A stretch of DNA of 64,000 bases from Caproicibacter sp047833665 (GCA_047833665.1 CP181261.1:1178001-1242000), one strand, 5' to 3'; shown: positions 38,391-47,845, numbered from the stretch's first letter. The notes: generated by a model not told the origin, from the sequence alone. A program made the numbers and translations.

Positions 38391-39850
38391 GGGGGTGCGG
38401 ACAAAAAGTTGGACTGAATACACTCAGGAAGGAGATAGAGGATGTATTCAGAGGAACAATATCGCAAAGCCCTGGAGGTTTATGAAGAAACGAAATCGGT
38501 AACAAAAACAATAACGATTTTGGGATATCCGGCACGCAGGCAAACGCTATACAATTGGATCAATCGAAAACGAATGTTGCCGGAAGACCGATGCACCTTT
38601 TGTGGATATAATACACCGGAGCACCCTCGCCATCCACCTATAGAATTAAAGCTTGAGATTTTACACCGTTGCTTTGAGCTGGGAGAAGATGTACAATTAG
38701 TATCAAATGAAGTGGGATATAGCACAGCAAGTATATATAACTGGCGGCGCAAATATATCCAGAAAGGTGCTGCGGCATTAATGAATGCATCCAATGAGCG
38801 AGCCAGAGGGAAACTGACGGAAGGAAAAGCTGCATCTTCAGAGGAACTTGATGAACTGAAAGCAAAAATCCAAGATATGCAGTTAGAAATTGACATTCTG
38901 AAAAAAACAATTGATGTGCTAAAAAAAGACCCCGGCGTCAACAAGAGTCCCTTGAACAACAGGGAGAAGGCAGTAATTGTTGATGCCTTAAAAGAGAAGT
39001 ATCCACTGCCTGTATTGATAAAAAAACTCAAACTGGCAAAGAGCAGCTATTACTATCAAAACAAACGGGTCAGTTTTGCAAAGAAGCATAAAGATGATTA
39101 TCAAGCTGTTGCGACCATATTCCACAACAATAAGGAAAGATATGGATATCGTAGAATTAAAATAGTATTGAACCGAGAGGGCTATACCCTATCCGAAAAG
39201 GTGATACGTCAAATTATGCGTGAAAATGGCTTGGTTGTGAAAGGCCGAAAAGCGAGAAAATACTGCTCTTACAAAGGAGAAATTAGCCCTGAAGTACCCA
39301 ATGTGATTCGAAGAAATTTCAGAGCTGACAAGCCAAATCAGAAGTGGTTGACTGATGTGACGGAGTTCTCAATTCCAGCAGGAAAAGTATATTTGTCTCC
39401 TATTATTGACTGCTATGATGGTATGCCGGTAGCATGGAACATTAGCTGTAAACCAGACGCACAATTGGTAAACCGTATGCTGGATCGTGCAATTAGTGCA
39501 CTTCCTCAAGATGCGCATCCGATTATTCATTCAGATCGAGGCTGTCACTATCGATGGCCGGGCTGGATAGACCGAACCCGTAAGGCAGGATTGATCAGAT
39601 CAATGTCTCAAAAAGGGTGTTCACCGGACAATTCAGCCTGTGAAGGTTTTTTTGGAAGAATGAAGAATGAGATGTTCTACGGCCGTTCTTGGCAAGGTAT
39701 CACAGTAGAAGATTTTATGCAGCAAATTGAAGCTTATATGGTATGGTATCGGGATACGAGAATCAAAATATCTCTTGGAGGATTGAGTCCAGCAGAATAT
39801 AGAATCAAAATGGGATTAGCCATATAGTCCAATAAAATGTCCGCAGGCCC
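38391..39850 (+). mobile_element. IS3-family insertion sequence nested in IS481 copy B
   Basis: A 1,460-bp element with ends GGGGGTGCGGACAAAAAGTT and the inverse of GGGCCTGCGGACATTTTATT. It duplicated a 3-bp target GTA (38388-38390 and 39851-39853). Removing it restores the left end sequence GGACAGTATGGG seen in copies A and C. Confidence 0.94.
38442..39827 (+). CDS. IS3-family transposase, single-frame OrfAB
   Basis: The 461-residue transposase joins what most IS3 members make by frameshifting. Two helix-turn-helix units are present (KTITILGYPARRQTLYNWI near 25 and VSNEVGYSTASIYNWRRKY near 85). A coiled coil follows near 130-160 (SSEELDELKAKIQDMQLEIDILKKTIDVLKK in segments), then an HTH_21 region YGYRRIK. 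The rve core has Asp in WLTDVTEF, Asp in IHSDRG and Glu in SACEGFFGRMKNE. It appears intact. It converges on the IS481 transposase, whose last codons lie inside this element. Confidence 0.93.
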   Translation: MYSEEQYRKALEVYEETKSVTKTITILGYPARRQTLYNWINRKRMLPEDRCTFCGYNTPEHPRHPPIELKLEILHRCFELGEDVQLVSNEVGYSTASIYNWRRKYIQKGAAALMNASNERARGKLTEGKAASSEELDELKAKIQDMQLEIDILKKTIDVLKKDPGVNKSPLNNREKAVIVDALKEKYPLPVLIKKLKLAKSSYYYQNKRVSFAKKHKDDYQAVATIFHNNKERYGYRRIKIVLNREGYTLSEKVIRQIMRENGLVVKGRKARKYCSYKGEISPEVPNVIRRNFRADKPNQKWLTDVTEFSIPAGKVYLSPIIDCYDGMPVAWNISCKPDAQLVNRMLDRAISALPQDAHPIIHSDRGCHYRWPGWIDRTRKAGLIRSMSQKGCSPDNSACEGFFGRMKNEMFYGRSWQGITVEDFMQQIEAYMVWYRDTRIKISLGGLSPAEYRIKMGLAI

Positions 39851-40770
39851 GTATGGGAATGTAAAAATTCAGAAGGAGACAACCAATGAAGAGGACGCAT
39901 CGGCATATTATTAGAGCGTTTTAAGTAGATCGAAAGTTGGTTTTCAAAGTCCGCTAAAGAGTAAAAATGGTGTTTGTCATAAAAGCGTTTTTGGTCTTCG
40001 CGATGACTGCGTTCCACTTTCCCGTTGTGCCTTGGGGTATAAGGACGAATTAACTTGTGCCGAATATGAAGTTTAGCGGCAGTGGCCTCGAACAACGTCA
40101 GCAGATGTTTCTTGGAAGGTGAGAAACGGTTGGTGAATTCAAAACCGTTGTCAGTTTGAACGCATTCTACACGAACGCCGCGCCGGGCAAACCATTCGAC
40201 AGCTCGTTTTAGAAAGTCAGCAGAAGAGTAAGTACTCTGTTCAGGGTACGCTGCCAGAAAACGCAGCCTAGAAAATTCATCAATAGCTGTGTACTGGAAA
40301 AGCCGAAGCTCTGGGTCGGTAATACAGCGCTTTGGAACTACTTTTACATCGATCTGAATGCGCTCTCCGGGATATGTCATTTGCTCGTATGGTTTTGGCT
40401 GATATTTCTTCTTTGGTTTTGATTCTGGAAACATTCCCATTCGGCGCATTACACGGAACAGACTTTCCGGACATCGTGTATATCCCCGCTTTTTCAACCG
40501 AGACCATAGTTCAATTATACCGAGGTCGGGATTTCTGCGCCGCATGTCGCGAATCAGCTTTAACTCGGCAGGTGTATGCTGGTTTGGATGACTGTGAGGC
40601 CTCCTAGACCGGCAAGCCAACGATTCTAATGTACCGTCATACCGGGCCATCCAGAAATAGATAAAGGAACGGCTTTTGTTGTATTTTCGGCTCGCACGGC
40701 TAACACCGTACTTTTGAGCATAGATCATTAGGGATTGCCTAAACTTCATGTCTTGTGTTACACTATTCAT
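39805..40770 (-). pseudogene. IS481-type transposase with altered C-terminus (copy B)
   Basis: Identical in layout to copies A and C through FLHSHT. The IS3 insertion then replaces the native ending VQYV with about a dozen residues read from the IS3 end (GLRTFYWTIWLIPF). The DDE residues remain, so some activity is conceivable. However, the element's left end is now separated by 1.46 kb of IS3, so mobility of this copy would require the compound unit. Called a pseudogene because its native end is lost. Confidence 0.75.
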
Positions 40771-40887
40771 GCAGAAATGGGCACTTCCTTTCGGTATGAT
40801 TTGGTTTGCGTAGCTTTATTTTAACCGATGTGTCCATTTCTGTATTTTATTTTTTCTCAACTGTCCAATATGTATTGTAGTCCTACA

Positions 40888-40912
40888 AGAAATTAAAAAA
40901 GAAAAGTAAATT
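40888..40912 (+). repeat. Right 25-bp target duplication of IS481 copy B
   Basis: Exact copy of 38337-38361, a relic of the rarA 3' end. It stops 4 nt before the -35 box of the next promoter. Confidence 0.92.
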
Positions 40913-40916
40913 TTCG

Positions 40917-40945
40917 TTGATTATTATGTGAATTTGAGATATAAT
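40917..40945 (+). promoter_or_regulatory. Promoter of the flavin reductase-rubredoxin gene
   Basis: TTGATT and TATAAT with a 17-nt spacer, 30 nt before the TTG start codon. It was adjacent to the rarA stop before IS481 copy B inserted. Confidence 0.78.
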
Positions 40946-40974
40946 AGTAAAAATACGGTTTGGAGGGATGTGGC

Positions 40975-41631
40975 TTGAACGAACTGATTTTGAATAGCCT
41001 ATCCTACGGTATGTATGCAATTGGTGTAAAGGATGGGGACAAAGTATCCGCATGTATTGCCAATACGGTGTTTCAGGTTTCCAACGCACCGAATATTATT
41101 GCCGTTAGTCTGAACCACGACAATTACAGCTGTGAGTGTATTCATAAAAATGGACTCTTTACTGTTTCTGTTTTTTCGGAGGATACATCCGGTGCTGTGA
41201 TTGGCGCTTTGGGTTTTTCCAGCGGACGCAATACCGATAAATTAAAAAATGTTAGGCATCGTATTCTTGCGGAAGGGTTGCCTATTATTAAGGAAAATAC
41301 TTGCTGCTGGTTTCTTTGCAAGGTGTTAACTTCGTCAGAGACACCGACTCATACCGTTTTTATCGCCGAAGTGATTGCAGGCAGTGAGAAATCGGTTGGA
41401 AAACCGATGACATATGAATATTACCACAGGGTTATTAAAGGTCGAGCACCAAAGAATGCGCCCACCTACCGCCAAGAACAGCCGACCGAATCGGAAGATG
41501 GGGAAAGCTGGATTTGTACCATTTGCGGTTATGTTTACAATGATCCATTTGTTCCGTTTGAGGAATTGCCGGATGATTGGGTTTGCCCCATTTGCGGGGC
41601 GCCAAAATCGGCATTTAAACGGAAAAATTAA
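40975..41631 (+). CDS. Flavin reductase-rubredoxin fusion (Hrb-like)
   Basis: A 218-residue two-domain protein. Residues ~1-150 form an FMN-binding split-barrel flavin reductase (LSYGMYAIGVKDGDKVSACIANTVFQVS). Residues ~170-218 are a rubredoxin with both Fe knuckles (CTICGYVY and CPICGAP) and the ELPDDW core. This matches high-molecular-weight rubredoxin of acetogens, which passes electrons from NAD(P)H to the NO/oxygen reductase FprA. No FprA is in the window. The TTG start is chosen because GGAGGG lies 7 nt upstream; the earlier in-frame TTG overlaps that site. A terminator follows. Confidence 0.9.
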   Translation: MNELILNSLSYGMYAIGVKDGDKVSACIANTVFQVSNAPNIIAVSLNHDNYSCECIHKNGLFTVSVFSEDTSGAVIGALGFSSGRNTDKLKNVRHRILAEGLPIIKENTCCWFLCKVLTSSETPTHTVFIAEVIAGSEKSVGKPMTYEYYHRVIKGRAPKNAPTYRQEQPTESEDGESWICTICGYVYNDPFVPFEELPDDWVCPICGAPKSAFKRKN

Positions 41632-41637
41632 TAGTAA

Positions 41638-41683
41638 AAGCTCACACCGATGTAAAAAATTGCATCGGGCGGGCTTTTTTTTT
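41638..41683 (+). terminator. Intrinsic terminator after the Hrb-like gene
   Basis: AGCTCACACCGATG pairs imperfectly with CATCGGGCGGGCT, followed by a T-run of more than 8. Confidence 0.85.
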
Positions 41684-41771
41684 GAGTTATTTTCCGCTCT
41701 TTGGGCTAAAAAGCAGTAAAAAAGCTCAGCTTTTTTATAATATATCTAAAATTATTGAGGAGTGTTCATTC

Positions 41772-43058
41772 ATGGCAAAGCAAATTATCCAAGTTGAGGA
41801 AAGGCCACCGTTTTTTAAAGCGCTTCCGCTTTCGGTGCAGCATTTGTTCGCAATGTTCAGCGCATCGGTGCTCGTTCCGATCTTGCTGGGCATTAGTCCA
41901 TCCGTTGTCCTTTTTATGAACGGTATAGGTACATTGCTCTACATATTGGTAACAAAGGGCAAGGCGCCGGCATTTTTAGGTTCCAGTTTTGCATTTATTG
42001 CACCGGCAGGGATTATCATAGGAACAGAAGGCTTGGGATATCCCTATGCACTTGGCGGATTTGTCGTATCCGGTGCTGTCTTTTGTGTGGTTGCAGTCAT
42101 CATTCATTTTTGCGGCACAAAATGGATTGATGTAATTCTTCCGCCTGCGGCAATGGGCTCCGTTGTGGCGCTGATTGGCTTGGAACTTGCGGGTACAGCC
42201 GCAAATATGGGCGGATTGATTTTAAGCGATACTTATACGCAGATTGACCCCAAAAAAGTTACGGTGTTTCTGATTACATTGGCAGTGGCTGTTTTCGGCA
42301 GCGTTTTGTTCCGCAAGTTTCTTGCTGTAATTCCTATCTTAATTGCGATTATCGTAGGTTATTGTGCGGCATGGGCAATGGGCATGATTGATTTTTCAGC
42401 TGTTGCCGCAGCACCGGTTTTCGCTGTTCCGAATTTCCAACTTGCTAAATTTGACTGGAATGCAATTTCTATCATTCTTCCGGCAACACTTGTTGTGGTT
42501 TCCGAACATATCGGCCATCAAATTGTCACTGGCAAAATTATCGGGCGCGATATCCTTCGCAATCCCGGTCTGCATCGGACAATGCTCGGTGACGGGCTGT
42601 CAACTATGGTTTCCGGTCTTTGCGGTTCTGTTCCCACAACAACTTACGGCGAAAATATCGGTGTTATGGCAATGACCGGTGTTTACAGCGTCTGGGTTAT
42701 TGGCGGCGCTGCGGTTTTATCCATTCTGGTTTCGTTTCTCGGCAAAGTAGCCGCAGTGATTCAGTCCATTCCCGACCCGGTTATGGGTGGCGTCAGTTTC
42801 CTGCTGTACGGCATGATTGCATCCTCCGGCGTACGGCTTTTGGTGGATCAAAAAGTGGATTACAGCCGTTCGCGCAACCTTGCTATGACCAGCGTTGTGC
42901 TGGTGACGGGCCTTTCGGGAGCATTCATACAAATTGGTCAGGTGAAGCTCACCGGTATGTCACTCGGTGCTGTTGTTGCCATGCTGCTCGGACTGATATT
43001 TTGGATTATCGACCATTTTCATGCGGCGAACGATTATGAAGAATCAATTGAGGAATAG
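41772..43058 (+). CDS. NCS2-family uracil/xanthine permease
   Basis: A 428-residue membrane protein of the nucleobase-cation symporter 2 family with about 14 hydrophobic spans. Diagnostic pieces are LPLSVQHLFAMFSASVLVP near residue 17, the GSSFAFIAP segment near 72, VVSEHIGHQ with the conserved Glu near 242, and VPTTTYGENIGVMAMTGVYS near 285. Uracil is the likely substrate by resemblance to UraA/PyrP, but xanthine cannot be excluded. The ATG at 41772 has GAGG upstream; 30 upstream in-frame codons overlap the previous terminator and are not used. No PyrR-type attenuator was recognised. Confidence 0.9.
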   Translation: MAKQIIQVEERPPFFKALPLSVQHLFAMFSASVLVPILLGISPSVVLFMNGIGTLLYILVTKGKAPAFLGSSFAFIAPAGIIIGTEGLGYPYALGGFVVSGAVFCVVAVIIHFCGTKWIDVILPPAAMGSVVALIGLELAGTAANMGGLILSDTYTQIDPKKVTVFLITLAVAVFGSVLFRKFLAVIPILIAIIVGYCAAWAMGMIDFSAVAAAPVFAVPNFQLAKFDWNAISIILPATLVVVSEHIGHQIVTGKIIGRDILRNPGLHRTMLGDGLSTMVSGLCGSVPTTTYGENIGVMAMTGVYSVWVIGGAAVLSILVSFLGKVAAVIQSIPDPVMGGVSFLLYGMIASSGVRLLVDQKVDYSRSRNLAMTSVVLVTGLSGAFIQIGQVKLTGMSLGAVVAMLLGLIFWIIDHFHAANDYEESIEE

Positions 43059-43085
43059 CAGAATAAGGAGAAATTCTTATTTAGA

Positions 43086-44293
43086 GGTAGATTGTAAAAT
43101 GAAATTGAACACATAAAAAGATTCCATAGCGCTCAGGGATCTGTTAGGATAAAGTTACTACACTGAATACTGACAGAAAGGCCTGAACACTATGGACAAG
43201 AACCATTCTATCATAAATATCGAAGAACGCAAGAGGGGACAGCATCTTAGAGCAGAAGAGCGTGGCGCAATCCAACAGTTAAAGAAGATGGGATTTAGCA
43301 ATCGAAAGATTGCTCGTGCAATCAATTGCAGCCCTTCTACCGTAGGCTATGAGCTGCGGCGTGGCACGCCGGAATACTCCGGCCGTGGGCGCAAACCCGG
43401 CTACTCAGCCAAACGTGGAGCTGCAGTATACAAGGAGAATCGCAGTCGCTGCCATCGCCCTAGAACGGTATCCGGGGACTCTGACTTCATTCGTTGGATG
43501 GTCAAAAAGGTTCGCAAATATAATTGGTCCTTTGATGAGTGCGTAGGTCGGGCACGGCGCGAACACCGTTTTCCGGTTAAGGAAATCCCCTGTACTAAAA
43601 CTCTGTATAACATGCTGTGGAAGGGGGAATTACCACTCACGCTATTTGAACTCCCTGAGGTATTAAGCAGGCATTCTCGCAGAAAACCACGGCTTTCTAA
43701 GCGTATCAATGGGAAATCCATTGATTGGCGGCCACCTGAGGTAGCAGAGCGGAACACATTTGGACACTGGGAATCTGATACGGTACTGGGCCGAAAAAGA
43801 AGTGGTGAGGCAGCTGTATTTACCATTGTAGAGCGGCTGACAGGTTATTATCTTTCCATTCGGATTGACGGCAAAACAACCACCGGTGTTGCCAGTGCCA
43901 TGGAACAGCTAAAGGAACAGTATGGCGAGAAATTCCCTCAGGTATTTCGCAGTATTACCACAGACAATGGCAGTGAGTTTGCCGCATTTTCGGCCTTTGA
44001 AGAACTAGGCACGGCAATCTACTTTGCTCATCCCTATTCTGCTTGGGAACGACCTGTAAATGAGAGGACCAATCGCATACTACGAAAATATATCCCAAAG
44101 GGTTGCTCTATCAATGACGTTTCTGCCGAACAAATCTTAATGTTTGCCGATGAGATAAACGCCACGCCCAGGAAACGATTAGCTTATCAGACCCCTGAGG
44201 AACTGTTCGATGCACAATTGGACAGAATTTACACTTCCAACCAGTAAATAACTTTATCTAGTGAAAGTGTTCAATTTGTTATTGCAATTTAAG
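43086..44293 (+). mobile_element. IS30-family insertion sequence
   Basis: About 1.21 kb with inverted ends sharing AAATTGAACAC (left near 43102, right inverted near 44270) and a partly matched outer part around ATTG. A 13-bp direct repeat ATTCTTATTTAGA flanks both sides (43073-43085 and 44294-44306), which sets the element boundaries. It lies just after the permease gene. Confidence 0.82.
43192..44247 (+). CDS. IS30-family transposase
   Basis: The 351-residue transposase has an N-terminal helix-turn-helix (HLRAEERGAIQQLKKMGFSNRKIARAINCSPSTVGYELRRG in segments). The DDE core has Asp in HWESDTVLG, Asp in SITTDNGSEF and Glu in ERPVNERTNRILRKYIPKG, the IS30 signature. The ATG is close to the left inverted repeat. 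No internal stop or shift is seen, so the copy looks functional. Confidence 0.93.
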   Translation: MDKNHSIINIEERKRGQHLRAEERGAIQQLKKMGFSNRKIARAINCSPSTVGYELRRGTPEYSGRGRKPGYSAKRGAAVYKENRSRCHRPRTVSGDSDFIRWMVKKVRKYNWSFDECVGRARREHRFPVKEIPCTKTLYNMLWKGELPLTLFELPEVLSRHSRRKPRLSKRINGKSIDWRPPEVAERNTFGHWESDTVLGRKRSGEAAVFTIVERLTGYYLSIRIDGKTTTGVASAMEQLKEQYGEKFPQVFRSITTDNGSEFAAFSAFEELGTAIYFAHPYSAWERPVNERTNRILRKYIPKGCSINDVSAEQILMFADEINATPRKRLAYQTPEELFDAQLDRIYTSNQ

Positions 44294-44373
44294 ATTCTTA
44301 TTTAGATTGAACAAAGTTAAGTTTTATACTATAATAACAACAGATTGCCTATCATCATTTTAGGAGGTTTATA

Positions 44374-45219
44374 ATGGACGCAACACGGGAAAAAGAGCTG
44401 AAAATTGCCGCGTGCAAAATCCGGATGGGCGCTATTGAGGGCGTTTTTCATGCAAAATCCGGACACCCGGGCGGCTCTTTATCGGCAGCGGATATTTTTT
44501 CATACCTTTATTTTCAAGAACTCCGGGTTAATCCGGAAAAGCCTAAAGATCCGGAACGTGATCGGTTTGTTCTTTCAAAGGGACACACTTGTCCCGGACT
44601 TTACGCTGCACTTGCATTAAAAGGATATTTTTCGGAAGATGAACTGAAAAAATTAAGGCATATCGGCGCGATGCTTCAAGGCCATCCTGACATGAAAGGT
44701 ACGCCGGGCATTGATATGAGCACGGGGTCTCTTGGGCAGGGCATTTCCGCCGCCTGCGGTATGGCACTTGCCGGCAAAATGGATCGCAAAGATTATCGCG
44801 TTTATGCACTGTTGGGCGATGGAGAACTGGAAGAAGGTCAGGTTTGGGAGGCCTGCATGTTTGCCGGACACAAAAAGCTGGACAACCTCTGCCTAATCGT
44901 AGATATCAATGGCTTGCAGATTGACGGTCCAACGGCAGAAGTAGGGGGACCTGAACCTATTGACGAAAAATTCCGTGCATTTGGGTTCGATGTTCAGACT
45001 ATAAACGGTCATGATTTTGATGAAATAGAGGCAGCGTTTGAACACGCAAAAACCGTTCAAGGAAAGCCCTCCGTCATCCTCGCGAAGACCATCAAGGGCA
45101 AAGGCGTTTCCTACATGGAAAACGTAACTGGTTGGCATGGGAAAGCTCCAAATGCTGAAGAATATGAAGTTGCTATGCGTGAACTCAAACAGACGCTGGC
45201 TAGACTGGAGGCGGAATAA
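44374..45219 (+). CDS. Transketolase, N-terminal subunit
   Basis: This is the thiamine-pyrophosphate-binding half of a split transketolase of the non-oxidative pentose phosphate pathway. The 281 residues include HAKSGHPGGSLSAADIFSYLYF near residues 26-47 and the TPP motif GDGELEEGQVWEACMFAGHKKLDNLCLIVDIN, in which GDG to N binds Mg-TPP. TTTAGGAGG lies before the ATG. The second subunit starts 2 nt after the stop, so they form an obligate operon pair. Split transketolases are common in Clostridia and archaea. Confidence 0.94.
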   Translation: MDATREKELKIAACKIRMGAIEGVFHAKSGHPGGSLSAADIFSYLYFQELRVNPEKPKDPERDRFVLSKGHTCPGLYAALALKGYFSEDELKKLRHIGAMLQGHPDMKGTPGIDMSTGSLGQGISAACGMALAGKMDRKDYRVYALLGDGELEEGQVWEACMFAGHKKLDNLCLIVDINGLQIDGPTAEVGGPEPIDEKFRAFGFDVQTINGHDFDEIEAAFEHAKTVQGKPSVILAKTIKGKGVSYMENVTGWHGKAPNAEEYEVAMRELKQTLARLEAE

Positions 45220-45221
45220 AC

Positions 45222-46166
45222 ATGGCGGAAATGGTAAAGAAGGCGACGCGCGAAAGTTATGGATTGGCGCTTACCCAGCTCGGCGACGAATTCCCCAATA
45301 TTGTTGTATTGGATGCCGACCTTGCGGAAGCGACGAAAACCGGATTTTTTAAAAAGAAATTTCCCGAGCGTTTTGTCGATTGTGGCATTGCAGAGGGTAA
45401 TATGATGGGAATTGCGGCCGGTTTGGCTACTTGCGGCAAAATTCCATTTGCAACGTCCTTTGCAATGTTTGCAACCGGACGCGCCTTTGAACAGGTTCGC
45501 AATTCCGTTTGCTATCCGCATTTGAATGTTAAGGTGGTAGGCACTCATGCCGGTATTTCCGTCGGAGAGGATGGGGCAACACACCAGTGCATTGAGGATA
45601 TCGCACTGATGCGCTGCCTGCCGGGCATGACGGTAATTTGCCCATCGGATCACTATGAAACAGTGGCTGCCGTTCGTGCGGCTGCAGAGCATGAAGGGCC
45701 GGTTTATCTGCGCCTTAGCCGTCTTGCTGTGGAAAGTTTTAACAACTCTGATGATTATAAGTTTGAACTTGGCAAGGGTATTACACTGCGGGACGGAAAA
45801 GACATAACAATTGTTGCAACGGGCTTAATGGTTTCTCGTGCACTCGAAGCGGTAAAGCTGCTGGAAGAGAAAGGAATCGATGCAAGGCTGATTAATATTC
45901 ATACAATTAAGCCCATTGACCGCGATTTGATTCTGAAAGCGGCAAAAGAAACCGGAAAAATCATTACAGTGGAAGAGCATAACGTTATTGGCGGACTCGG
46001 TGACGCAGTTGCCGGCGTCTTAAGCGAAGAATTGCCGACACCGCTGCGCAAAATCGGTGTGAACGACCAGTTTGGTCATTCCGGTCCGGCAGCGGATCTT
46101 TTGGAACAATTCGGACTCTGCGCTTCTCATATTGCCGAAGTAGCGGAAGAGTTCCTGAAAAAATAA
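45222..46166 (+). CDS. Transketolase, C-terminal subunit
   Basis: The partner of the upstream gene supplies the pyrimidine-binding and C-terminal domains. The 314 residues include VVLDADLAEATKTGFF near 29 and DCGIAEGNMMGIAAGLA near 57, where the catalytic Glu activates TPP. The VVGTHAGISVGEDGATHQCIEDIALMR segment and a C-terminal transketolase domain with TVEEHNVIGGLGDAVAGVL follow. Start 2 nt after the N-subunit stop. DXS is the nearest alternative, but the split architecture argues against it. Confidence 0.94.
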   Translation: MAEMVKKATRESYGLALTQLGDEFPNIVVLDADLAEATKTGFFKKKFPERFVDCGIAEGNMMGIAAGLATCGKIPFATSFAMFATGRAFEQVRNSVCYPHLNVKVVGTHAGISVGEDGATHQCIEDIALMRCLPGMTVICPSDHYETVAAVRAAAEHEGPVYLRLSRLAVESFNNSDDYKFELGKGITLRDGKDITIVATGLMVSRALEAVKLLEEKGIDARLINIHTIKPIDRDLILKAAKETGKIITVEEHNVIGGLGDAVAGVLSEELPTPLRKIGVNDQFGHSGPAADLLEQFGLCASHIAEVAEEFLKK

Positions 46167-46262
46167 GTTACGATTGCGGAACTGTCAGTGCAGGCTGCGG
46201 GAATTGTTTCCTGCGGCCTGCTGCTATTATGAACTGTTGTGCAGAAGGAGGGAACAATCATT

Positions 46263-47264
46263 TTGCAGAGCGGTTCAACGGGAAGAATTCGAATTTTGGC
46301 ACTGCTTGAGCTTTTGCAGGAACAATCCGATGAAGAGCACCCACTCTCTGCGCAGGAATTAATTGATTTGCTTCAAACGCAAGGAATCATCGCCGCAAGG
46401 AAGACGATTTACAGGGATATTTCCGCGCTGCGCAGCCATGGAGCGGACATCTTGTTCACACGGCAGCCCAAGGCAGGTTTTTTTCTTGCATCACGCCGTT
46501 TTGAACCTCCTGAAGTTAGGCTTTTAATGGATGCGGTGCAGGCAGCCCCTTTTCTAACGAAGAAAAAGACCGCAGAATTGATACGGAAATTAAGCGGTCT
46601 GATGAGCCATGCGCAGGCCGAAGAAACTGTGGGAAAAATCCATATGAATCTGCGTCCAAAATACAATAATGAGGAAATTTATTATACCATTGATGCCATT
46701 CATCGGGCTATTTTAAAAAAGAAGAAAATCTCCTTCCTCTATCGCCATTACGTTATCTGCGGAAAACAGATTGTGCAGAATGAAGGAAGAAGATTTATTA
46801 TTAGCCCATATGCACTTATTTGGGACAGTGATAAGTATTATCTGGCGGGCAATTATGAAAAATATGATGATGTCAGCGTTTATCGCCTTGACCGAATGAA
46901 ACATGTTGAGGTTTTATCAAAACCTGCCCGCCCTTTCAGCGAGGTGAGTGAATATCGCGATTATTTCGATGCCGAAGATTACGCTGCGAAAACCTTTCAT
47001 ATGTACCATGGTGACCTGCAGACAGTTGTCCTTCGCTGTGCAGATGAAGGGTTGGAACCTTTGCTGGACAAGTTTGGCGAAAAGCTGAGTATTTCCGGGA
47101 GGGAAAAGGGATTTTTTACCGTGCGTGTTCAGGTCATTGCGGGCGAGGGATTTGTCGAATGGCTGCTGCAATACGGTGATAGGATTTCCGTGCTTTCGCC
47201 GCCGGAACTGCGCAATCAAGTGACGGAACGGATTCGTCGTATTGGCAAGATTTACGGACTTTAA
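46263..47264 (+). CDS. WYL-domain transcriptional regulator
   Basis: A 333-residue regulator. An N-terminal DeoR-like winged helix (RIRILALLELLQEQ, then TIYRDISALRSHGADI) is followed by a central WYL-type domain (ISFLYRHYV...SPYALIWDSDKYYLAGNYEKYDDVSVYRLDRM) and a C-terminal WCX-like extension. WYL domains sense nucleic acid or nucleotide ligands in some regulators; the ligand here is unknown. The TTG start is favoured by GGAGGG about 10 nt upstream; the GTG at 46239 lacks a site. It follows the transketolase genes by about 100 nt. It overlaps convergent mntP by 4 nt with no terminator between. Confidence 0.87.
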   Translation: MQSGSTGRIRILALLELLQEQSDEEHPLSAQELIDLLQTQGIIAARKTIYRDISALRSHGADILFTRQPKAGFFLASRRFEPPEVRLLMDAVQAAPFLTKKKTAELIRKLSGLMSHAQAEETVGKIHMNLRPKYNNEEIYYTIDAIHRAILKKKKISFLYRHYVICGKQIVQNEGRRFIISPYALIWDSDKYYLAGNYEKYDDVSVYRLDRMKHVEVLSKPARPFSEVSEYRDYFDAEDYAAKTFHMYHGDLQTVVLRCADEGLEPLLDKFGEKLSISGREKGFFTVRVQVIAGEGFVEWLLQYGDRISVLSPPELRNQVTERIRRIGKIYGL

Positions 47265-47845
47265 AAAAATACATGGTCCACAAAGATTTTTACACCGATT
47301 CCGATTAATACCAAACCTCCGAAAAATTCCGCTCTGCAGGAGCAGAAAGCACCGAATTTTTTGCCGATATAAACACCGGCAAGGCATATGATAAATGTGA
47401 TGACACCAATGATTAATACGGATTCACCCATGAGAAATACTGTGGACGCACCGACTGCTGACGGCAGGATAATTCCGGTAGCAAGCGCGTCGATACTGGT
47501 TGCTACGGCAAGTGCAATCAGTGTTTTCAGTTTGATATCGTCCTGTCTGCGGTCTAAAATTCCGCAGTTTTTCTTTTTATGCGACTCCCAAATCATACTA
47601 ATCCCTAAATAGCAAAGAAGCAGCAAAGCAACCCAGTGGTCCACTGCGCTGATAATGCTTTCACCGGCCTTGCCAATCAGCCACCCGAACAGCGGCATGA
47701 AAGACTGAAAAAGCCCGAAACAAAGCGCAAGTTTGATGGCAAACCAAGGCGTTACTTTTTTCGTAATAGCGCCGTTTGTAATGCACACAGCAAATGCGTC
47801 CATGGCAAGCCCAAATCCTATGCCGCAGAGAGAAACATAATCCAT
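47261..47845 (-). CDS. mntP: Manganese efflux pump MntP
   Basis: A 194-residue six-span membrane protein that exports Mn(II). Both repeats carry the conserved acidic motifs: GFGLAMDAFAVCITNG near residue 9 and ALAVATSIDALATGI near residue 112, the Asp residues that line the metal path. FFGGLVLIGIGVKIF near the C-terminus is typical. It is transcribed toward the WYL gene with a 4-nt stop overlap. I looked for a yybP-ykoY Mn riboswitch upstream and did not recognise one. Confidence 0.92.
   Translation of the reverse strand: MDYVSLCGIGFGLAMDAFAVCITNGAITKKVTPWFAIKLALCFGLFQSFMPLFGWLIGKAGESIISAVDHWVALLLLCYLGISMIWESHKKKNCGILDRRQDDIKLKTLIALAVATSIDALATGIILPSAVGASTVFLMGESVLIIGVITFIICLAGVYIGKKFGAFCSCRAEFFGGLVLIGIGVKIFVDHVFF

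Larger units (their letters stand above)
38362..40887 (-). mobile_element. IS481-type insertion sequence, copy B (interrupted by IS3)
   Basis: The same element as copies A and C: TGTAGG...GGACAGTA left end at 38362-38390 and ...GTCCTACA right end at 40887. It is split by the IS3-family element at 38391-39850 and is bounded by a 25-bp direct repeat. Its transposase gene is fused out of frame to IS3 sequence at the 3' end. The right duplication ends 4 nt before the -35 of the Hrb-like gene promoter. Confidence 0.92.

Noticed and set aside
46174..46362. Open frame overlapping the start of the WYL regulator
   Set aside because: It is in another frame of the regulator's 5' region, without a ribosome site or family resemblance.
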